Shown here: piece by piece, positions 10,614 to 23,349 of the stretch
Layout: each line of letters opens with the position of its first letter
Numbering within the stretch: position 1 is the stretch's first letter
Source: Stereum hirsutum FP-91666 SS1
Taxonomy: Eukaryota > Basidiomycota > Agaricomycetes > Russulales > Stereaceae
Assembly: GCF_000264905.1 (NCBI RefSeq)
Contig: NW_006763136.1
Location: 1,493,361-1,557,360, forward strand
DNA: 64,000 nt
Reading direction: 5' to 3'
Program-made: the position numbers and the translations under genes
Notes under the pieces: model-generated
Database searches by the model: none
What the model was told of the DNA's origin: nothing
Seen by the model: only the letters and a program-made list of their open reading frames with translations

Positions 10614-11807
10614 TTACGGCGTCAAATCCATCCTCCGCCCCATCCTCTCCATCCCCCAAATCCTCCTCGCCTCCGCCGTCACATTCCACACAGTCTGCAC
10701 CACCCTACACAACCTCTCGTCCCCCATCCCCAACGCCAGCACATTCTTCCACGCCCCCTGATTATGCCTTGTATACCGCCCCAACCGCGCACTATCGCAG
10801 CACGAAGCCATAACCTGCGCCATCGCGACAGCGGACGGAAACTCTTCGATGGCGGCGAGAGGGACGAGGTGGGCGGCGAGGAGGGAGGGGTCGTTTCGGA
10901 AGCCGAGGGCGAAGAGGAGGAGGAGGGGTAGGGAGGGGGCGTGTGGGACTGAGAGGGTTAGGACGGGGAGAGTGAGGATGTAGGCGGAGCTGCGGCGGGG
11001 GGTGGTCGCGCCGGTGGACGAGGGAGATGGGGGGAGTGGGAGTGTTAGAGGCGATGGGAAGGACGCGGAAGAAGGGGTGGCACTGGAAGATGGGGATGTG
11101 GGTGTTGAAGGTCTTGACGTGGATGAAAATGAGGAGTCGTATGTGTGTCCGAGGGGACTAAGTGATGATGGGCCTGGGGTCGAGCTCGAGAATGTGGGTG
11201 AGTGGGGCGATGCGGTCGAGGAACTAGAGGACGGAGGGAAATTGAGGTAATCGCCGAGGCGAAACTTTTGGGACATGAGGTTCAGATCGACGGGGACGAG
11301 GTGGATTTGGGTATTAGGGTCTGAGAGGGGAGTGTCGTGGACCGCGAGGACGTGGGTGGGTTGAGGGTTCATGTTCGGGAGCGTGATGAGATCGTAAGTT
11401 ATCGTTAACTTATGAGGTCGGATGGGGTACGTTTTGACGACGTTGTAGGAATGACAGAGTGCCCTTCATACATAGAGTGGGTGTTCAAAGACAGGTCCGA
11501 GATTGAACCAACCCGTGGGGAATGTCAATATCTTGGCTCGCTATAGAGCGAGATAGATGAGCAATGACGGAGGGACGTACAACAATGGATCATGATCAAC
11601 CGTCTGCTGCGGCGTCTCTGTCGTTCCTACATCATTAGGCTGCGGCTCTTCCACTGGCAATTGCAGGACCAGCTCTGGAGGTTCACTAAACGAAGGGTGC
11701 GCCCTGTGCGTGGGCCGGCGTGAAGGACGCCGCGTAGGGAGCGAAGCGGGTACAAAAGGAGGGGAAGGAAGTTCGTCGGGCCATTGAGAATGGGATGAGT
11801 TGTTCAT
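10614..11807 (-). CDS. Clp1-like (clampless) developmental protein, 358 aa
   Basis: Two exons: 11807-11581 and 11463-10614, 1,077 nt. The intron (11464-11580) joins DHDPLL to ALCHSYNVVKTYP. The protein has a proline- and serine-rich N-terminus, a conserved-looking block LTITYDLITLPN followed by PTHVLAVHD, a long Ser/Pro/Thr low-complexity middle, and a C-terminal block including LPVLTLSVPHAPSLPLLLLF, NQGAWKNVLALG and VQTVWNVTAEARRIW. Length and layout resemble Clp1 proteins of agaricomycetes (about 365 aa in Coprinopsis), which act downstream of the A mating-type locus in clamp-cell formation. That assignment is from memory of the family pattern, not from a search. If wrong, this is a basidiomycete-specific conserved protein. 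Confidence 0.6.
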
Positions 11808-13019
11808 GGTCGGAGGTTCGGTCGGAGTGCTCGGAAATTAATGAGATGGGTCGGTATGAAGTATGTTGATTGTTGTTCGTGCGCGTTATGGCTTGGCCTG
11901 TGTCCTACGTAGGGGCGGGGTATCTGGACAGGGCGGATAGGGAGTAGGGAACGTGAAAGACGCGTCGTTTCGTCGAGAGCTCTGTGAGAGAGAAAATCGC
12001 GTACGACGACCGACGCGTCAGCATTCGATCTCAGACAATTTCTGCAATCAATCCCTGCAAGTTCGATGACAATAGAAGAGAACGCGATAAAGTCCGAAGA
12101 AACAGAACAGATAAAAACTCACCCTTACTAGCACCTCCCGCTATGCGATACAGTCCCTCGCTTCGCTCACCAAGAACGGTGACTGTGAAAAAGAAAGAAA
12201 GAAAGAGAAAAGAGCAAGGAAGAGCGAACTCACGGAGCGATACACACCGACGACCCTGCACCGAACCCGTCTACTTATTTTGTCCGCGGATCCAGGGCTA
12301 AAACCTCCTAGCTCGTCAGCCGCATCGATACGTTTGGGTGGTACTTACACGCTAATAAAGATCCACCACGCGAGCGCAATAGATCTAACGTATGCGAACT
12401 ACGGCCGGGCCCCATTTGCACGGATTAGTATAAGTTGGGAAAACTGTGCCGCTAGCACACGTATACCATCCCATGGAGCTGAGCACAGTGGTGAGCACTG
12501 GGAACCCGATGCCTGTGGACACGGACTCAAGCATGATGAAACGTCGAACGGTCGTGAAGAAGAAACACCAAAAAACATGTGGGTTGAATTAAACAAGTTG
12601 AGGGGCGAAGAGTTCCCCGCATCCGTGGATCATGCACGCTGTACTTTATATATACCTGACCCAACTCGCCCTGCCCGGATCCGTCTTATTATAGCAGACT
12701 CGTCCATGTGAGGAATGGCTCTTCGTCGACGATGGCAGCTTGACAGGGCACGCGAGAAATTCGTATTTCACGCGTCTCCAAGGCGGCTTCTGAGGTGTTT
12801 GATGTGTACGTAATGAAAATGCGGGGAAGTTCTAGGTTCGTATCCACTCTGCGGGACCACGCGCTTTGCTTTTGAGCGATTCATCTGAGAAATAAGACTT
12901 CGAGTTTGCTGGAAGCATGGCAAAGCTGGGGGAGGCAGATGCTGTGATATTTTTTATCCTATTTTATTTTGAATCTTCCGAACCAGCGTATGTTGAAAGG
13001 GGCCAAATACTTCCGTACA
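11808..13019. other. Intergenic; probable 5' leader of the Clp1-like gene
   Basis: No convincing coding gene. On the minus strand between about 12240 and 12050 there are two well-formed intron-like stretches: GTGAGTTCGC to a pyrimidine-rich CACAG, then GTGAGTTTTT to CTTGCAG. They bracket a 50-60 base segment that may be a non-coding leader exon of the gene starting at 11807. I see nothing else between 12300 and 13019. Confidence 0.3.
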
Positions 13020-13027
13020 AATCGGAC
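13020..13027. repeat. 8-bp target-site duplication AATCGGAC (left)
   Basis: AATCGGAC directly before the foldback element, repeated exactly at 14260-14267. Confidence 0.88.
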
Positions 13028-13201
13028 CAAGAGGCGTGCGGAATTGCAATCGGGCACACTGCTCGGAGTTCGCTTAGCTCTCGGCTAAGAGGTGGGTAGG
13101 GGGGAGTGTTGCACCCGGGGTCCTCTCATGAAGTGATTAGATAATGATGGTGTCCTGTGGCGGAGACTGGCAAGTATTGTGGCTCGGACGCCGTCGACGT
13201 T
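13028..13201 (+). repeat. Left arm, perfect 174-bp inverted repeat
   Basis: Identical to the reverse complement of 14086-14259. Beyond it the match continues imperfectly to about 13280. Confidence 0.88.
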
Positions 13202-14085
13202 TAAAGAGCGTCTCATGCGTGCGTATTGTGACGGACAGAAAGTTGATAATATCGGTAGATCAAATATTAAGAATCATGCGTATACCCAAGAGGATCGAGG
13301 GTAAATGGTGTCAATTGCATCGTGCATGCTCGGGAGCATCTCAGTAACTTAGAACCACCAGATGGTATATTGGCAGGCTGAATAAACTCGAGGAGGATAA
13401 AAGCTGATTAATTTTACAGCTTATGTACTCATCTGGATACATTTACATGGCGCGCCACACCTCAGTAGGTTATGAAAGACGGGTAGCGTTGTTAAAATCA
13501 CTTACCTGAACTAATTCCCTGTGCACAGTACTTACACGACAGCAGTTTGCGGAATCGTAGTCGCTGTTCAATCTCTCGCAGAGAAGCTCTGCTCTGCACG
13601 AAGCCGCGCTTGACCCTTCCGAATCCCGATGATTGGGCCACACCAGGGTTGCAGCCCTTCAAGTGGTCTATCATCAAAATTGTCACTTAATATGATACTA
13701 CTGGGTCTCCTACGAGGTCGAGAGTGTTTCCGTGTCGAATCACCCAATATTTGAGGGATAGTACTGCGTGGAATGCACCTCTGTTGTATATTGTGGCGCC
13801 GCCGCTGGAGCTGAACTCGGCGCTCACGTCCGAATGGGAATCAGTCGCGTCAAGAAGGCCCGACTGCTCTACCAAAAAAAAAACGGGTGCGACTACGCTT
13901 CTGTAACTGACTGGAATTGTTACTTATTATGTATTCCATAAGTATTCCTCGCTCAATACAATTACCTGTGTGAGGATCAATCTCTCGACACAGAGAGAAC
14001 TTGACAGGCTATGCATGATTTTTAATACTTGATCTACCGATATTATAACTTTACATCTGTCACAGTACGCATGGGACGCTCCTTG

Positions 14086-14259
14086 AACGTCGACGGCGTC
14101 CGAGCCACAATACTTGCCAGTCTCCGCCACAGGACACCATCATTATCTAATCACTTCATGAGAGGACCCCGGGTGCAACACTCCCCCCTACCCACCTCTT
14201 AGCCGAGAGCTAAGCGAACTCCGAGCAGTGTGCCCGATTGCAATTCCGCACGCCTCTTG
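14086..14259 (-). repeat. Right arm, perfect 174-bp inverted repeat
   Basis: Partner of 13028-13201. It ends CCTCTTG and is followed at once by the duplicated AATCGGAC (14260-14267). Confidence 0.88.
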
Positions 14260-14267
14260 AATCGGAC

Positions 14268-15785
14268 GGAAGTGAGCGCTTGACTACGGGCAGACAGTCT
14301 ATTGCAATTGGCCGCCACACCGGAGCGTTAATATGAAATCCGGCTTGAGTTAGGGACCGGGGACCTTGCCAAGACCCAGGCGCCCCGATGCACAGGTGGC
14401 TGTGCAGACTGAAGTCCTTACTGTCCGTTCTGCATCGGGAGTGCCACAAAGGTATAGGAATGGTACTCAGTATGAGTACTGTAGTGAAACATGCACAGCT
14501 GCACCGTCTCCGTCGTTAATTGATTGCATCCGAAGCGAGTCAGGACGCTAAAAAGGCAAACCGCATTGGATTGTGGAGAATTGCGCAGACGCGCCACACC
14601 CGACGGAGCACAGATCAGACAAATTCGACGGATTAAGGTCCATCGAGCATGAAAAGGATGGTGAACGGTGTGCACTTCGGCGCGAGTTCGAGTGGACGTT
14701 CACAAATTTAGAAAACCTTGCATCACAGACGCGAACAGGTCAACACTCGGAGTCATCGTCGATGTACGCGGAGCCGTCTAGCGGCTAGATAGACCATCGA
14801 AACGTTTGGACTGGAACGCAGACGGTGGCGTCGAGAGCCAACTTGACCACATGTAGCGCCGAAGTGAGTCGTAAGCCTTCGACTCACCCCGGAGACGCGT
14901 TGTGCACGGAGGGTCGACTGAGAAAGCCCGGCATACGAAATGGGAAACAGCTAGTCACTACAAATCGTAACACATCGATTATTCCAGATCGAGGACTGAG
15001 ATACGGGCGGCATGGGGTTAGCGTTGTCGAGGGGTGCAGACGCGCGTACTTGAGATCGCGGCAGCCGTGCACTGAACTTCGCATGGACCAGATAGATTGT
15101 CGGCAAAATATATGATATGATTGTCGTTAAACGAGCTGTGCCGACAGTACGCGAATACCAGACGGAGTGGTGAGGAAGTGGCGTCAGGGTGAAGGTATGC
15201 TTTGTGTGAGAGGTGTAACGCCAGATATGGACTGAGCTTGAGAAAGAAGAATGCAGAGTGTGACGAAACGGCATGACAAGTCCCGGTGAGAGCGTACACG
15301 AGCATAACCTTAAGCACAAGGAGAAGGACACCCAACGGTGACATCGGCACAGAATGTACTCGAATGCAGGCAAGCGATTGCGATGAGGAGTAGGATCGGC
15401 GAGCACTTGACGTCGGTATGGCCGATGGACGTCGTCACTGCCGATCAGAAGCATTATGCCAAAGCAAAAATAAATGCCAGTCGAGGGATGAGCAGCAGAG
15501 AGCGACGGAATATTCAGGTCACGAAGGAAATATTGAGCTTGGAATTAGTTCATTTATTCAACAGGCGCGTCGAGTGGCGAAGAGAGCGAAAAGAGAACAC
15601 GTAATCCGAATTTGAGGGCGGGGCGAGCGGGGACAAGGGCCGCTCCGCTGTCGCACCGAGTTCAGAAAGTACATATAGAGCGAGCATGCCGGCGGACCTT
15701 TCCCTTCGTCTGCTCCCCGACCGTTGCTTCTCTCCATCTCCTTTCATCTTCCACACGACAGCTCGTGCGCCACACCGAGCCCACC
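14268..15785. other. Intergenic, no gene seen
   Basis: About 1.5 kb upstream of the ABC transporter. Reading frames here are short, lack splice-consistent extension and resemble nothing known. The last 120 bases before 15786 become pyrimidine-rich, as expected for a fungal promoter and leader. Confidence 0.45.
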
Positions 15786-18700
15786 ATGTCTTCCGAGGAG
15801 GACTATTCAGAAAAGTCCCCAGCCGCTGCCCAGCCACAGACAAAGCGCAAGAACGGCTTCTTCTCTAGGAACAAGAAGCAAAGTATAGACGAAGAGAAAC
15901 ACCATACAGACTCGGCCACGACCGCGAACGATGCTGTCGTAGAGCCCAAGAAGAAGGAGGAGGAGAATGTGCCCCCAATTTCTTTCCGCCAGCTTTTCCG
16001 GTATGTCTTCACTGTCCTCGTACTTATTCCTCAGGCCCACTCACACTCCGTCAAGGTTTTCTACGAAGACAGAGCTCGTGCTTGACTTCATTGGTCTCGT
16101 TGCTGCTGCCGGAGCTGGTGCTGCTCAGGTCAATACTCTCGTTTGTATCTTTCGAGTCCTCGGCCTGATCATACTGTCTTCTCCATGTAGCCCCTCATGA
16201 GTCTTATGTTCGGAAACCTTACCCAAGCCTTCGTCGATTTCGGTACTGCCGTCCAGGAAGTACAAGACGGCACAGGAGATGCTGCTGCCATTCCCGTAGC
16301 TGCTGCCAATTTCCGCCACACCGCTGCCCTCGATGCATCCTACCTTACTTACATCGGTATGTCCTTAGCAACGGATGATACAATTCCTGTTCTCACCATT
16401 CAGTATTTTAGGTATCGGCATGTTCGTCTGCACATATACCTACATGTATGTTTGGGTTTACACCGGTGAGGTCAACGCGAAGCGTGTTCGAGAGAGATAT
16501 CTCCAGGCCGTCCTCCGTCAGGATATCGCATTCTTCGATAGTGTCGGTGCTGGTGAAGTCGCTACTAGGATTCAAACCGATACCCGTCAGTATTTCTCTG
16601 TGACTATTTGCTTACGTTGTACTGACAGCCCCATTTAGACTTGGTTCAGCAGGGTATCTCAGAAAAGGTCGCGCTCGTCGTCCAATTCCTTTCGGCCTTC
16701 TTCACCGGTTTCATTCTGGCCTACATTCGTAACTGGCGTCTCGCTCTCGCAATGACCTCCATCATTCCATGCATCGCCATTGCAGGTGGTGTCATGAACC
16801 ATTTCATCTCCAAATACATGCAGTATGTCCCATATGTCCAAATTCCCATGCTACCTCGTGGCTCACCCTTGGCTTTTCCAGATTGGGGCTTGCTCATGTC
16901 GCCGAGGGTGGTTCGCTTGCCGAGGAGGTCATCTCCACGATTCGCACGGCCCAGGCATTCGGCACACAGAGCATCCTTTCGTCCTTGTACGATGTCCCCA
17001 TGGACAAGGCGACGAAGGTCGACGGCAAGGCTGCTATTGTCCACGGTGGAGGTCTCGCCGTGTTCTTCTTCATCATTTACGCCTCCTATGGCCTTGGTAA
17101 GCATTCATAAATACTCTCACATGTCGTCGACTACTCCCGCTCACTCTCCGTATTTTTAGCCTTTTCGTTCGGTACCACACTCATCAACGAAGGCCACGCC
17201 AACTCCGGTCAGGTTATCAACGTATTCATGGCCATTCTCATCGGTTCCTTCTCGCTTGCCCTCATGGCGCCTGAAATGCAAGGTAAGACTTACACACGCA
17301 CACAACTCGTTACTCAGCGTCTTCCCCGAAGCTGACTCCCTTCCGTCTTTTCAGCGATCACCCAGGGTCGTGGCGCCGCAGCCAAGTTGTACGCCACCAT
17401 CGACCGTGTGCCCACCATCGACTCCGCAAGCGACGAGGGTCTCAAGCCCCAGCAGGTCACCGGCGAGATCACCCTCGAGAACATCGAGTTCAACTACCCG
17501 AGCAGGCCCGACGTCCGTATCGTGAAGAACCTCAGTATCAACTTCCCCGCCGGACGGACCGCCGCACTCGTCGGTGCTTCCGGTTCTGGAAAGTCAACTA
17601 TCATCCAGCTCGTCGAGCGTTTCTACGACCCTCTGTCCGGTGTCGTTCGGTTCGACGGTATCGACTTGAAGGAGCTCAACGTCAGGTGGCTGCGTTCCCA
17701 GATCGGTCTCGTGTCGCAGGAGCCTACCCTTTTCGCGACCACCATTCGCGGTAACGTCGAGCATGGTTTGATCAACACGGTTCACGAGCATGCCTCGCCG
17801 GATGAGAAGTTCGCGCTGGTGAAGGAGGCGTGTGTCAAGGCTAATGCGGACGGTTTCATCTCGAAGCTTCCGCTCGGGTATGATACCATGGTCGGTGAAC
17901 GTGGGTTCTTGCTCTCTGGTGGTCAGAAGCAGCGTATCGCGATCGCTAGGGCTATTGTTTCGGACCCGAAGGTTTTGCTTTTGGATGAGGCGACGTCGGC
18001 TTTGGATACTCAGTCTGAAGGTGTCGTGCAGAATGCGCTTGACAAGGCTTCGGCTGGTATGTTCTTCACTACGCTTCTCACACGCCTTCTCTGAGTCGTC
18101 TGACTGATGATATCTTCTGTAGGACGTACTACGATCACTATCGCTCACCGTCTCTCGACTATCAAGGACGCCGACTGCATCTACGTCATGGGCGACGGTC
18201 TCATCCTCGCCAAAGGCCGCCACCACGAGCTCCTACAAGACGAAACCGGACCGTACGCACAACTCGTCGCCGCCCAGAAGTTGCGCGAGTCCCGCGAGGA
18301 ACAGGCCGCGGAAGGCGTCACCGAGAGCGACACCGAGGACGGCGAGCCGACGGCCGCTGAGATCGAGAAGCAGGCGCTTGAGGAGATCCCGCTTGGGCGT
18401 AGCAACACGCAGAGGTCGCTAGCGAGCCAGATTCTGGAGCAGAAGGGGAAGAATGGAGAGTTGAAGAAGGAGGAGCCGGAGTATTCGTCGGCTTATTTGA
18501 TGAGGAAGATGGCGAGCATTAATAGGAATGAGTGGAAGAGATACGTGCTTGGGTTCTGTTTTGCGGTTTGTGAGTACTTTTTGCAGTTTCTACGAAGTTG
18601 TGTGGATTGCTGATGTTGGCGTGGATAGGTACCGGTGCTGTCTATCCTTGTTTCGGTATCGTTTGGGCGAACGCCGTCAATGGCTTCTCGCTCACGGATC

Positions 18701-20873
18701 CCGCCGCACGTCGTCACACCGGTGACCGTAACGCTCTTTGGTATGTCTATTTTCCATGGGTCCATCGTTCCAAGATATTGATTTTGTTTACTCTTTCGAA
18801 CAGGCTGTTCATCATCTCCATCCTCTCCGCTATTTCCATCGGTTGCCAAAACTACTACTTCGCCGCCTCGGCTGCTTCTCTCACTGGCAAGCTCCGCTCG
18901 CTGAGCTTCCGCGCGATCTTGAGGCAAGATAGTGCGTTTTCTTTTTTCTTTTCTTCTCATCCTAGCCGTCTGTCTGACGGTATATTTTGTGTGCCCCTGT
19001 AGTTGAGTACTTTGACCGTGACGAGAACAGCGTACGTTCCTTTCATTCCGTTCTATCGTTGATCGAACGAGCGATGCTGACATGCTGGTTTTTAGACCGG
19101 TTCCCTCGTCTCCAACCTCAGTGATGGTCCCCAGAAGATCAACGGTTTGGCCGGCATCACCCTTGGAGCTATTGTCCAGAGTATCGCGACTTTGGTCCTC
19201 GGTACGATCCTTGGTCTTGTCTTCATCTGGAAACTCGGCCTTGTTGGTTTCGGTAAGTTGACATCATCCCTACACTGTGCGCGTCGATGTGCTAACCAAG
19301 GAAACAGCCTGCGTTCCTCTCTTGGTCTCCACTGGTTACATCCGTCTGGTGAGCCGCAAAGTTTCTTTCCCTCGTTCGCGCGTAGACTTACCTCGATACT
19401 TCTCTTCCAGCGCGTCGTTGTCCTGAAGGATCAGCAGAACAAGAAGGCTCACGAGCATTCGGCACAACTCGCCTGTGAGGCGGCGGCGGCCATCCGCACC
19501 GTCGCTTCGCTCACCCGTGAAGAAGACTGCCTGGCCATCTACAGCGAGTCCCTCGAGGAACCGCTCCGGAAATCGAACAGGACGGCCATCTGGTCCAACG
19601 GGCTGTATTCGCTCTCGCAGTGCTTCGCCTTCTTCGTCATCTCCCTTGTCTTCTGGTACGGCTCCCGGCTCGTCTCCTTCCTCGAGTTCTCCACCTTCGA
19701 CTTTTTCATCGGCCTCATGTCCACCGTGTTCGGCGCGATCCAGGCCGGGAACGTGTTCTCGTTCGTGCCCGACATCTCGTCCGCGAAGGGATCGGCGTCG
19801 CACATCACGCACTTGCTCGAGTCGGTGCCCGAGATCGACGCGGAGTCAACGGAGGGCAACGTCCCGAAGGACGTGCAGGGACATATCAAGTTTGAGAATG
19901 TGCACTTCAGATATCCGACGAGGCCGGGTGTGAGAGTGTTGAGGGATTTGAACCTCGATGTGAAGCCTGGGACCTATGTCGCGCTCGTTGGTGCTAGTGG
20001 TTGCGGGAAGAGTACGGTGTAAGTCCCGATTTTTGTTTCTCGACTTTATTCGATGCTAATCGGGCGGTGGTTCTCATAGTATTCAACTTATGGAGCGATT
20101 CTATGATCCTTTGCACGGTGGTGTGTATCTCGATGGCCAGCCGATCAACGAGATGAACGTCCAGGAGTACCGGAAGAACATCGCTTTGGTCTCACAGGAG
20201 CCGGTACGTGTTACCTTCCTGTTCATTCCTTCCCGTCCTGGTGTACTGATATGGATCATGTTCGCAGACACTTTACGCTGGTACTATTCGCTTCAACATT
20301 TTGCTTGGTGCCACGAAGCCAAGGGAAGAGGTCACACAGGAAGAGCTCGAGCAGGCTTGCAGAAATGCAAACATCCTGTCGTTCATCGAGAGCTTGCCTG
20401 AGTACGTGCATTACCCCGTTCTATATCTTCGTGTCGGTGGCTGATTTTGTCTTTTCCACAGTGGCTTCGACACCGATGTCGGTGGCAAAGGCTCTCAACT
20501 GTCTGGTGGTCAGAAGCGTAAGTTCACTCGTCTCATCGTCCGTCAAGGTTCGTGTACTGATGGATAGGATCCGATAGAACGTATCGCTATCGCCCGTGCA
20601 CTGCTCCGTAACCCGAAGGTTCTCCTGCTCGATGAGGCCACCTCCGCTCTCGACTCCAACTCGGAGAAGATCGTGCAAACGGCATTGGACGTTGCTGCGA
20701 AGGGCCGGACGACGATCGCCATCGCGCATCGGTTGTCGACGATTCAGAATGCCGACTGCATCTACTTCATCAAGGACGGTGCGGTCAGCGAGTCGGGGAC
20801 GCACGACCAACTACTTTCCAAGCGTGGAGGTTACTACGAATACGTCCAGCTTCAAGCTCTCAGTAAGAACTAG
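15786..20873 (+). CDS. ABCB-type full-size multidrug/peptide ABC transporter, 1,327 aa
   Basis: Nineteen exons: 15786-16000, 16056-16128, 16191-16356, 16412-16585, 16639-16822, 16882-17096, 17160-17282, 17355-18056, 18123-18569, 18629-18740, 18804-18931, 19003-19031, 19096-19252, 19308-19348, 19411-20018, 20080-20203, 20268-20401, 20462-20517, 20578-20873 (3,984 nt). The order is TMD-NBD-TMD-NBD, as in P-glycoprotein and Ste6. NBD1 has Walker [10 protein letters not shown] (~456), signature [14 protein letters not shown] and Walker [16 protein letters not shown]2 has GASGCGKST (~1115) and [19 protein letters not shown]. The N-terminus is charged and cytosolic. Each half carries its membrane segments, and the length is typical. 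The likely role is ATP-driven export of hydrophobic compounds or a peptide pheromone at the plasma membrane; the substrate cannot be read from sequence. Confidence 0.95.
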
Positions 20874-21924
20874 GGCTGTGTTCGGACGTTTTTCCTCCTC
20901 TGTTTTGGTTTCTGCTTGCCGTCTCTTGTTTTCGTCGTTCCCATGCATCATCTCTCTTCATTGCTGTTTCGTAGAGCTATAGCCAGTATCGCATCAGACT
21001 CTCCACGTTGTAGTCCTTATGATCACTCGCCCGCATACAATCCTCGCCGGTCTCGTCTCATCTATCTCCTCCGGTCTCATCCTCACTCATTCACATGGAT
21101 TCGTTGTTCTTGGCATCCTCCTCCGTACCACGGGTTTTTTTGATCCTTTTTATTGCATACATTACCTTCGACTGCTTCCCCTTACCCCCTTGCCTTGCTT
21201 CTGCTCCGTGTTCGACCTCACGAACTTTATACGATACTTCCATGTCGTCACATCACGTCGTCGCTCTCATGACCTCGGATCTTTGGGCTCTCGTTCGTCT
21301 TCTTTTATTCCGTTTATTTCATTACCTACCTACTTGCCTACCTACATATATCAATCTCATCTCCTCGCCTACAGATGAAGAGGAGGAGAACCGTTCGCCC
21401 GTCGTGTCACTATTACTTACTCTACTTTTTACTGCCTCGTTATCCATATTCAATTCAAGTTAAAGTACTATACCCTCGGTCACCGTGCGGACTTTCTCTC
21501 CTGGTCTGGTTGGCCGTTCGATGGATAGATGGACGCTACGGTGGTACTAGGGGTTAACGCTGGTCATGATTTCTCCTCGTTCTGGGCGTATAGTACTTCG
21601 GGTGCGCAGTAGTAAGTAGTTGTTGCTGTCGACGTTGTCGAACGGCGCGCTATCGTCTGCTATCGTGATAGTTGGCTTGCCCATCGTGATCTTTCATGAA
21701 GGCATTGTCAATCAATCCTGTCCGAGAGAGATGCTTGTCGTGTTCGCTTTGAGCGAGAAACAAAAAACTTCACAAAGTCAAATTGTCCTCTCTATTTATA
21801 CTGAAGTCAAGTGATCGTCCGAATGGACTTACAGCGCGCCTGCCTCCCAAGATGTACGCAAACTGTGGGTCCGACTGCCAAGTCATGTAACTAAGGACTG
21901 TCATCCCATCCATCCAGCCTTTCG
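20874..21924. other. Intergenic, no gene seen
   Basis: 3' region of the ABC transporter and 5' region of the oxidoreductase. Long pyrimidine tracts (about 20880-21470) give open frames without coding character. Confidence 0.5.
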
Positions 21925-23349
21925 ATGGCTCCAAAACACATAGTTATCGTCGGCGCAGGGATCATCGGATGCACCACGGCGTACTACCTCTCCCGCCACC
22001 CGGCAGTAGCCACAAAATCTCAGCCTTCGGACAGCACCTCCCCGTCGTCGGTAGGACCCACACGGATCACCATCGTCGAGGCATCCAAAGTGGGGCCAGC
22101 GCAGGGTGCCTCTGGAAAAGCTGGAGGTTTGGTCGCGAGGTGGGCAAAACCGGAGGAGCTCGCTCGTTTGAGCTTTGAGGAACATGTTCGGTTGGCGGAG
22201 GAGTTTGGTGGCGCGGAGAGGTGGGGGTGGAGGTTGATAGAGGTTGGAGAGTGGAAGGGCCGTGTGGGTGGAAAGAACGGTATACTAGAGCATGGGTCGG
22301 GTGAAGAGGCATCAAAAGAGAAGGTCCGGAAGGGTCTCCCGTCAGATTTGACGTGGGTGAACGAGCAGTTGACGGACTCGTATACACCGATAGCTGCGAG
22401 AGGGGACTCCGCACAAGTTCACCCGTACTTGTTCACCACTAGTATGCTTGAACTAGCCATCCAGAACGGGGTTGAGTTCATCCGAGGACGGGTGACATCG
22501 CTGGAGATGACGTCCGATCGGGTGACCGGGGTGCAGTATATCCCAGTATCTGTGGACGGTGATGCTTCTATGGAGGTCGAGGTGAAGACCCTCGAAGCAG
22601 ACTGTATAATCCTGGCTGCAGGACCTTGGTCTCCAACACTCCTCCCTTCATTGCCCATCACGGCCGTGCGAGGACACAGTATCATCATTAGCCCTCCATC
22701 ACCTCCGGTCTCCGCCGAAATCACACACTCCCCCCATGCGCTCTTCACGTCCATCGCACTCCCTTCACCCACCTCTGATTCTGCACGCCTACAGACAACC
22801 ACAGTAACACCAGAGATCTACCCCCGTCCCGACTCGACAATATACGTCTGTGGTCCCGGGGACACACGCGTACCATTGCCCGCCAGCGTCGACGAGGTAC
22901 TGGTGGACCAGTCCGCCTGTGAAGATATATGGAAGTGGGTGGCTGAACCTCGAGATGGCGGAATCATCAGGAGCGACGTGCTCGGTGAAGTGATATCCAG
23001 GCAGTGTTGTTATGTTCCGTTCGTCAAAAGATCGAGTTCGGGGGATGCTCATCCGGAAGGGCCTATCATTGGGACCATTTCAGGCGTCGAGGGTCTTGTC
23101 GTCGCCGCTGGTCATAATTTCTGGGTAAGTACATTTCGTCGACGGGTATGTGCTCTGCTATCCAGATGCTGGGTGACTGAAATTTTGGCCATATTACTGT
23201 AGGGCGTAAGTAACGCTCCGGGCACGGCGAAGGCGTTGAGCGAATTGATTATGGAGGGTGAGATGAAATGTGGAGACTTGAGCAACCTGAGCCCGCTCAA
23301 CTTCTTGAAAGATGTACGGACTGAACAACAGGAGACAAAGCACTTGTAG
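21925..23349 (+). CDS. FAD-dependent oxidoreductase (DAO family), intact paralogue, 448 aa
   Basis: Exons 21925-23124 and 23203-23349 (1,347 nt). The N-terminal dinucleotide-binding motif is GAGIIGCTTAYYLSRHP (residues ~9-25). It is followed by GPAQGASGKAGGLVARW, a substrate-domain block DCIILAAGPWSPTLLPSLP, and a C-terminal FAD-contact region GLVVAAGHNFW split by the only intron. The protein ends in KHL, with no obvious SKL-type peroxisome signal. It matches the transposon-split gene (432-1187 plus 9215-9839) nearly throughout, but lacks that gene's GDTAQ intron and has an extra insertion near residues 28-45. The family oxidises amines or amino acids with FAD; the fungal Tda3-like branch is the closest that I recognise. 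This copy may cover the loss of the disrupted one. Confidence 0.9.

Larger units (their letters stand above)
13028..14259. mobile_element. 1.23-kb non-autonomous foldback element (hAT-like MITE)
   Basis: The element is bounded by an exact 8-bp duplication and begins CAAGAGGCGTGCGGAATTGC. Its left arm (13028-13280) is the inverse of its right arm (14011-14259). The outer 174 bases of each arm match perfectly by eye, and the inner parts diverge with small gaps. The centre (about 13281-14010) has no credible coding sequence. An 8-bp duplication and a CA..G start fit a hAT-type non-autonomous element, though P-type elements also give 8 bp. The unusually long arms could fold into a very stable hairpin. 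The perfect arms indicate recent movement or gene conversion between them. Confidence 0.88.

Noticed and set aside
12280..12711. 143-codon plus-strand frame
   Set aside because: No family resemblance, no extension by splicing, and low-complexity composition in an intergenic region.
17594..18226. 210-codon minus-strand frame opposite NBD1
   Set aside because: Shadow of the conserved nucleotide-binding domain; it crosses a real intron without splice logic.
19336..19812. 158-codon minus-strand frame opposite the ABC transporter
   Set aside because: Antisense shadow of a GC-rich exon that clearly encodes the second transmembrane domain. Its composition is Arg/Glu/Gly-heavy, as expected for a shadow frame.
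20916..21463. Several overlapping frames after the ABC transporter
   Set aside because: They arise from long pyrimidine-rich tracts in the 3' region; translations are runs of Ser, Leu, Pro and Phe.
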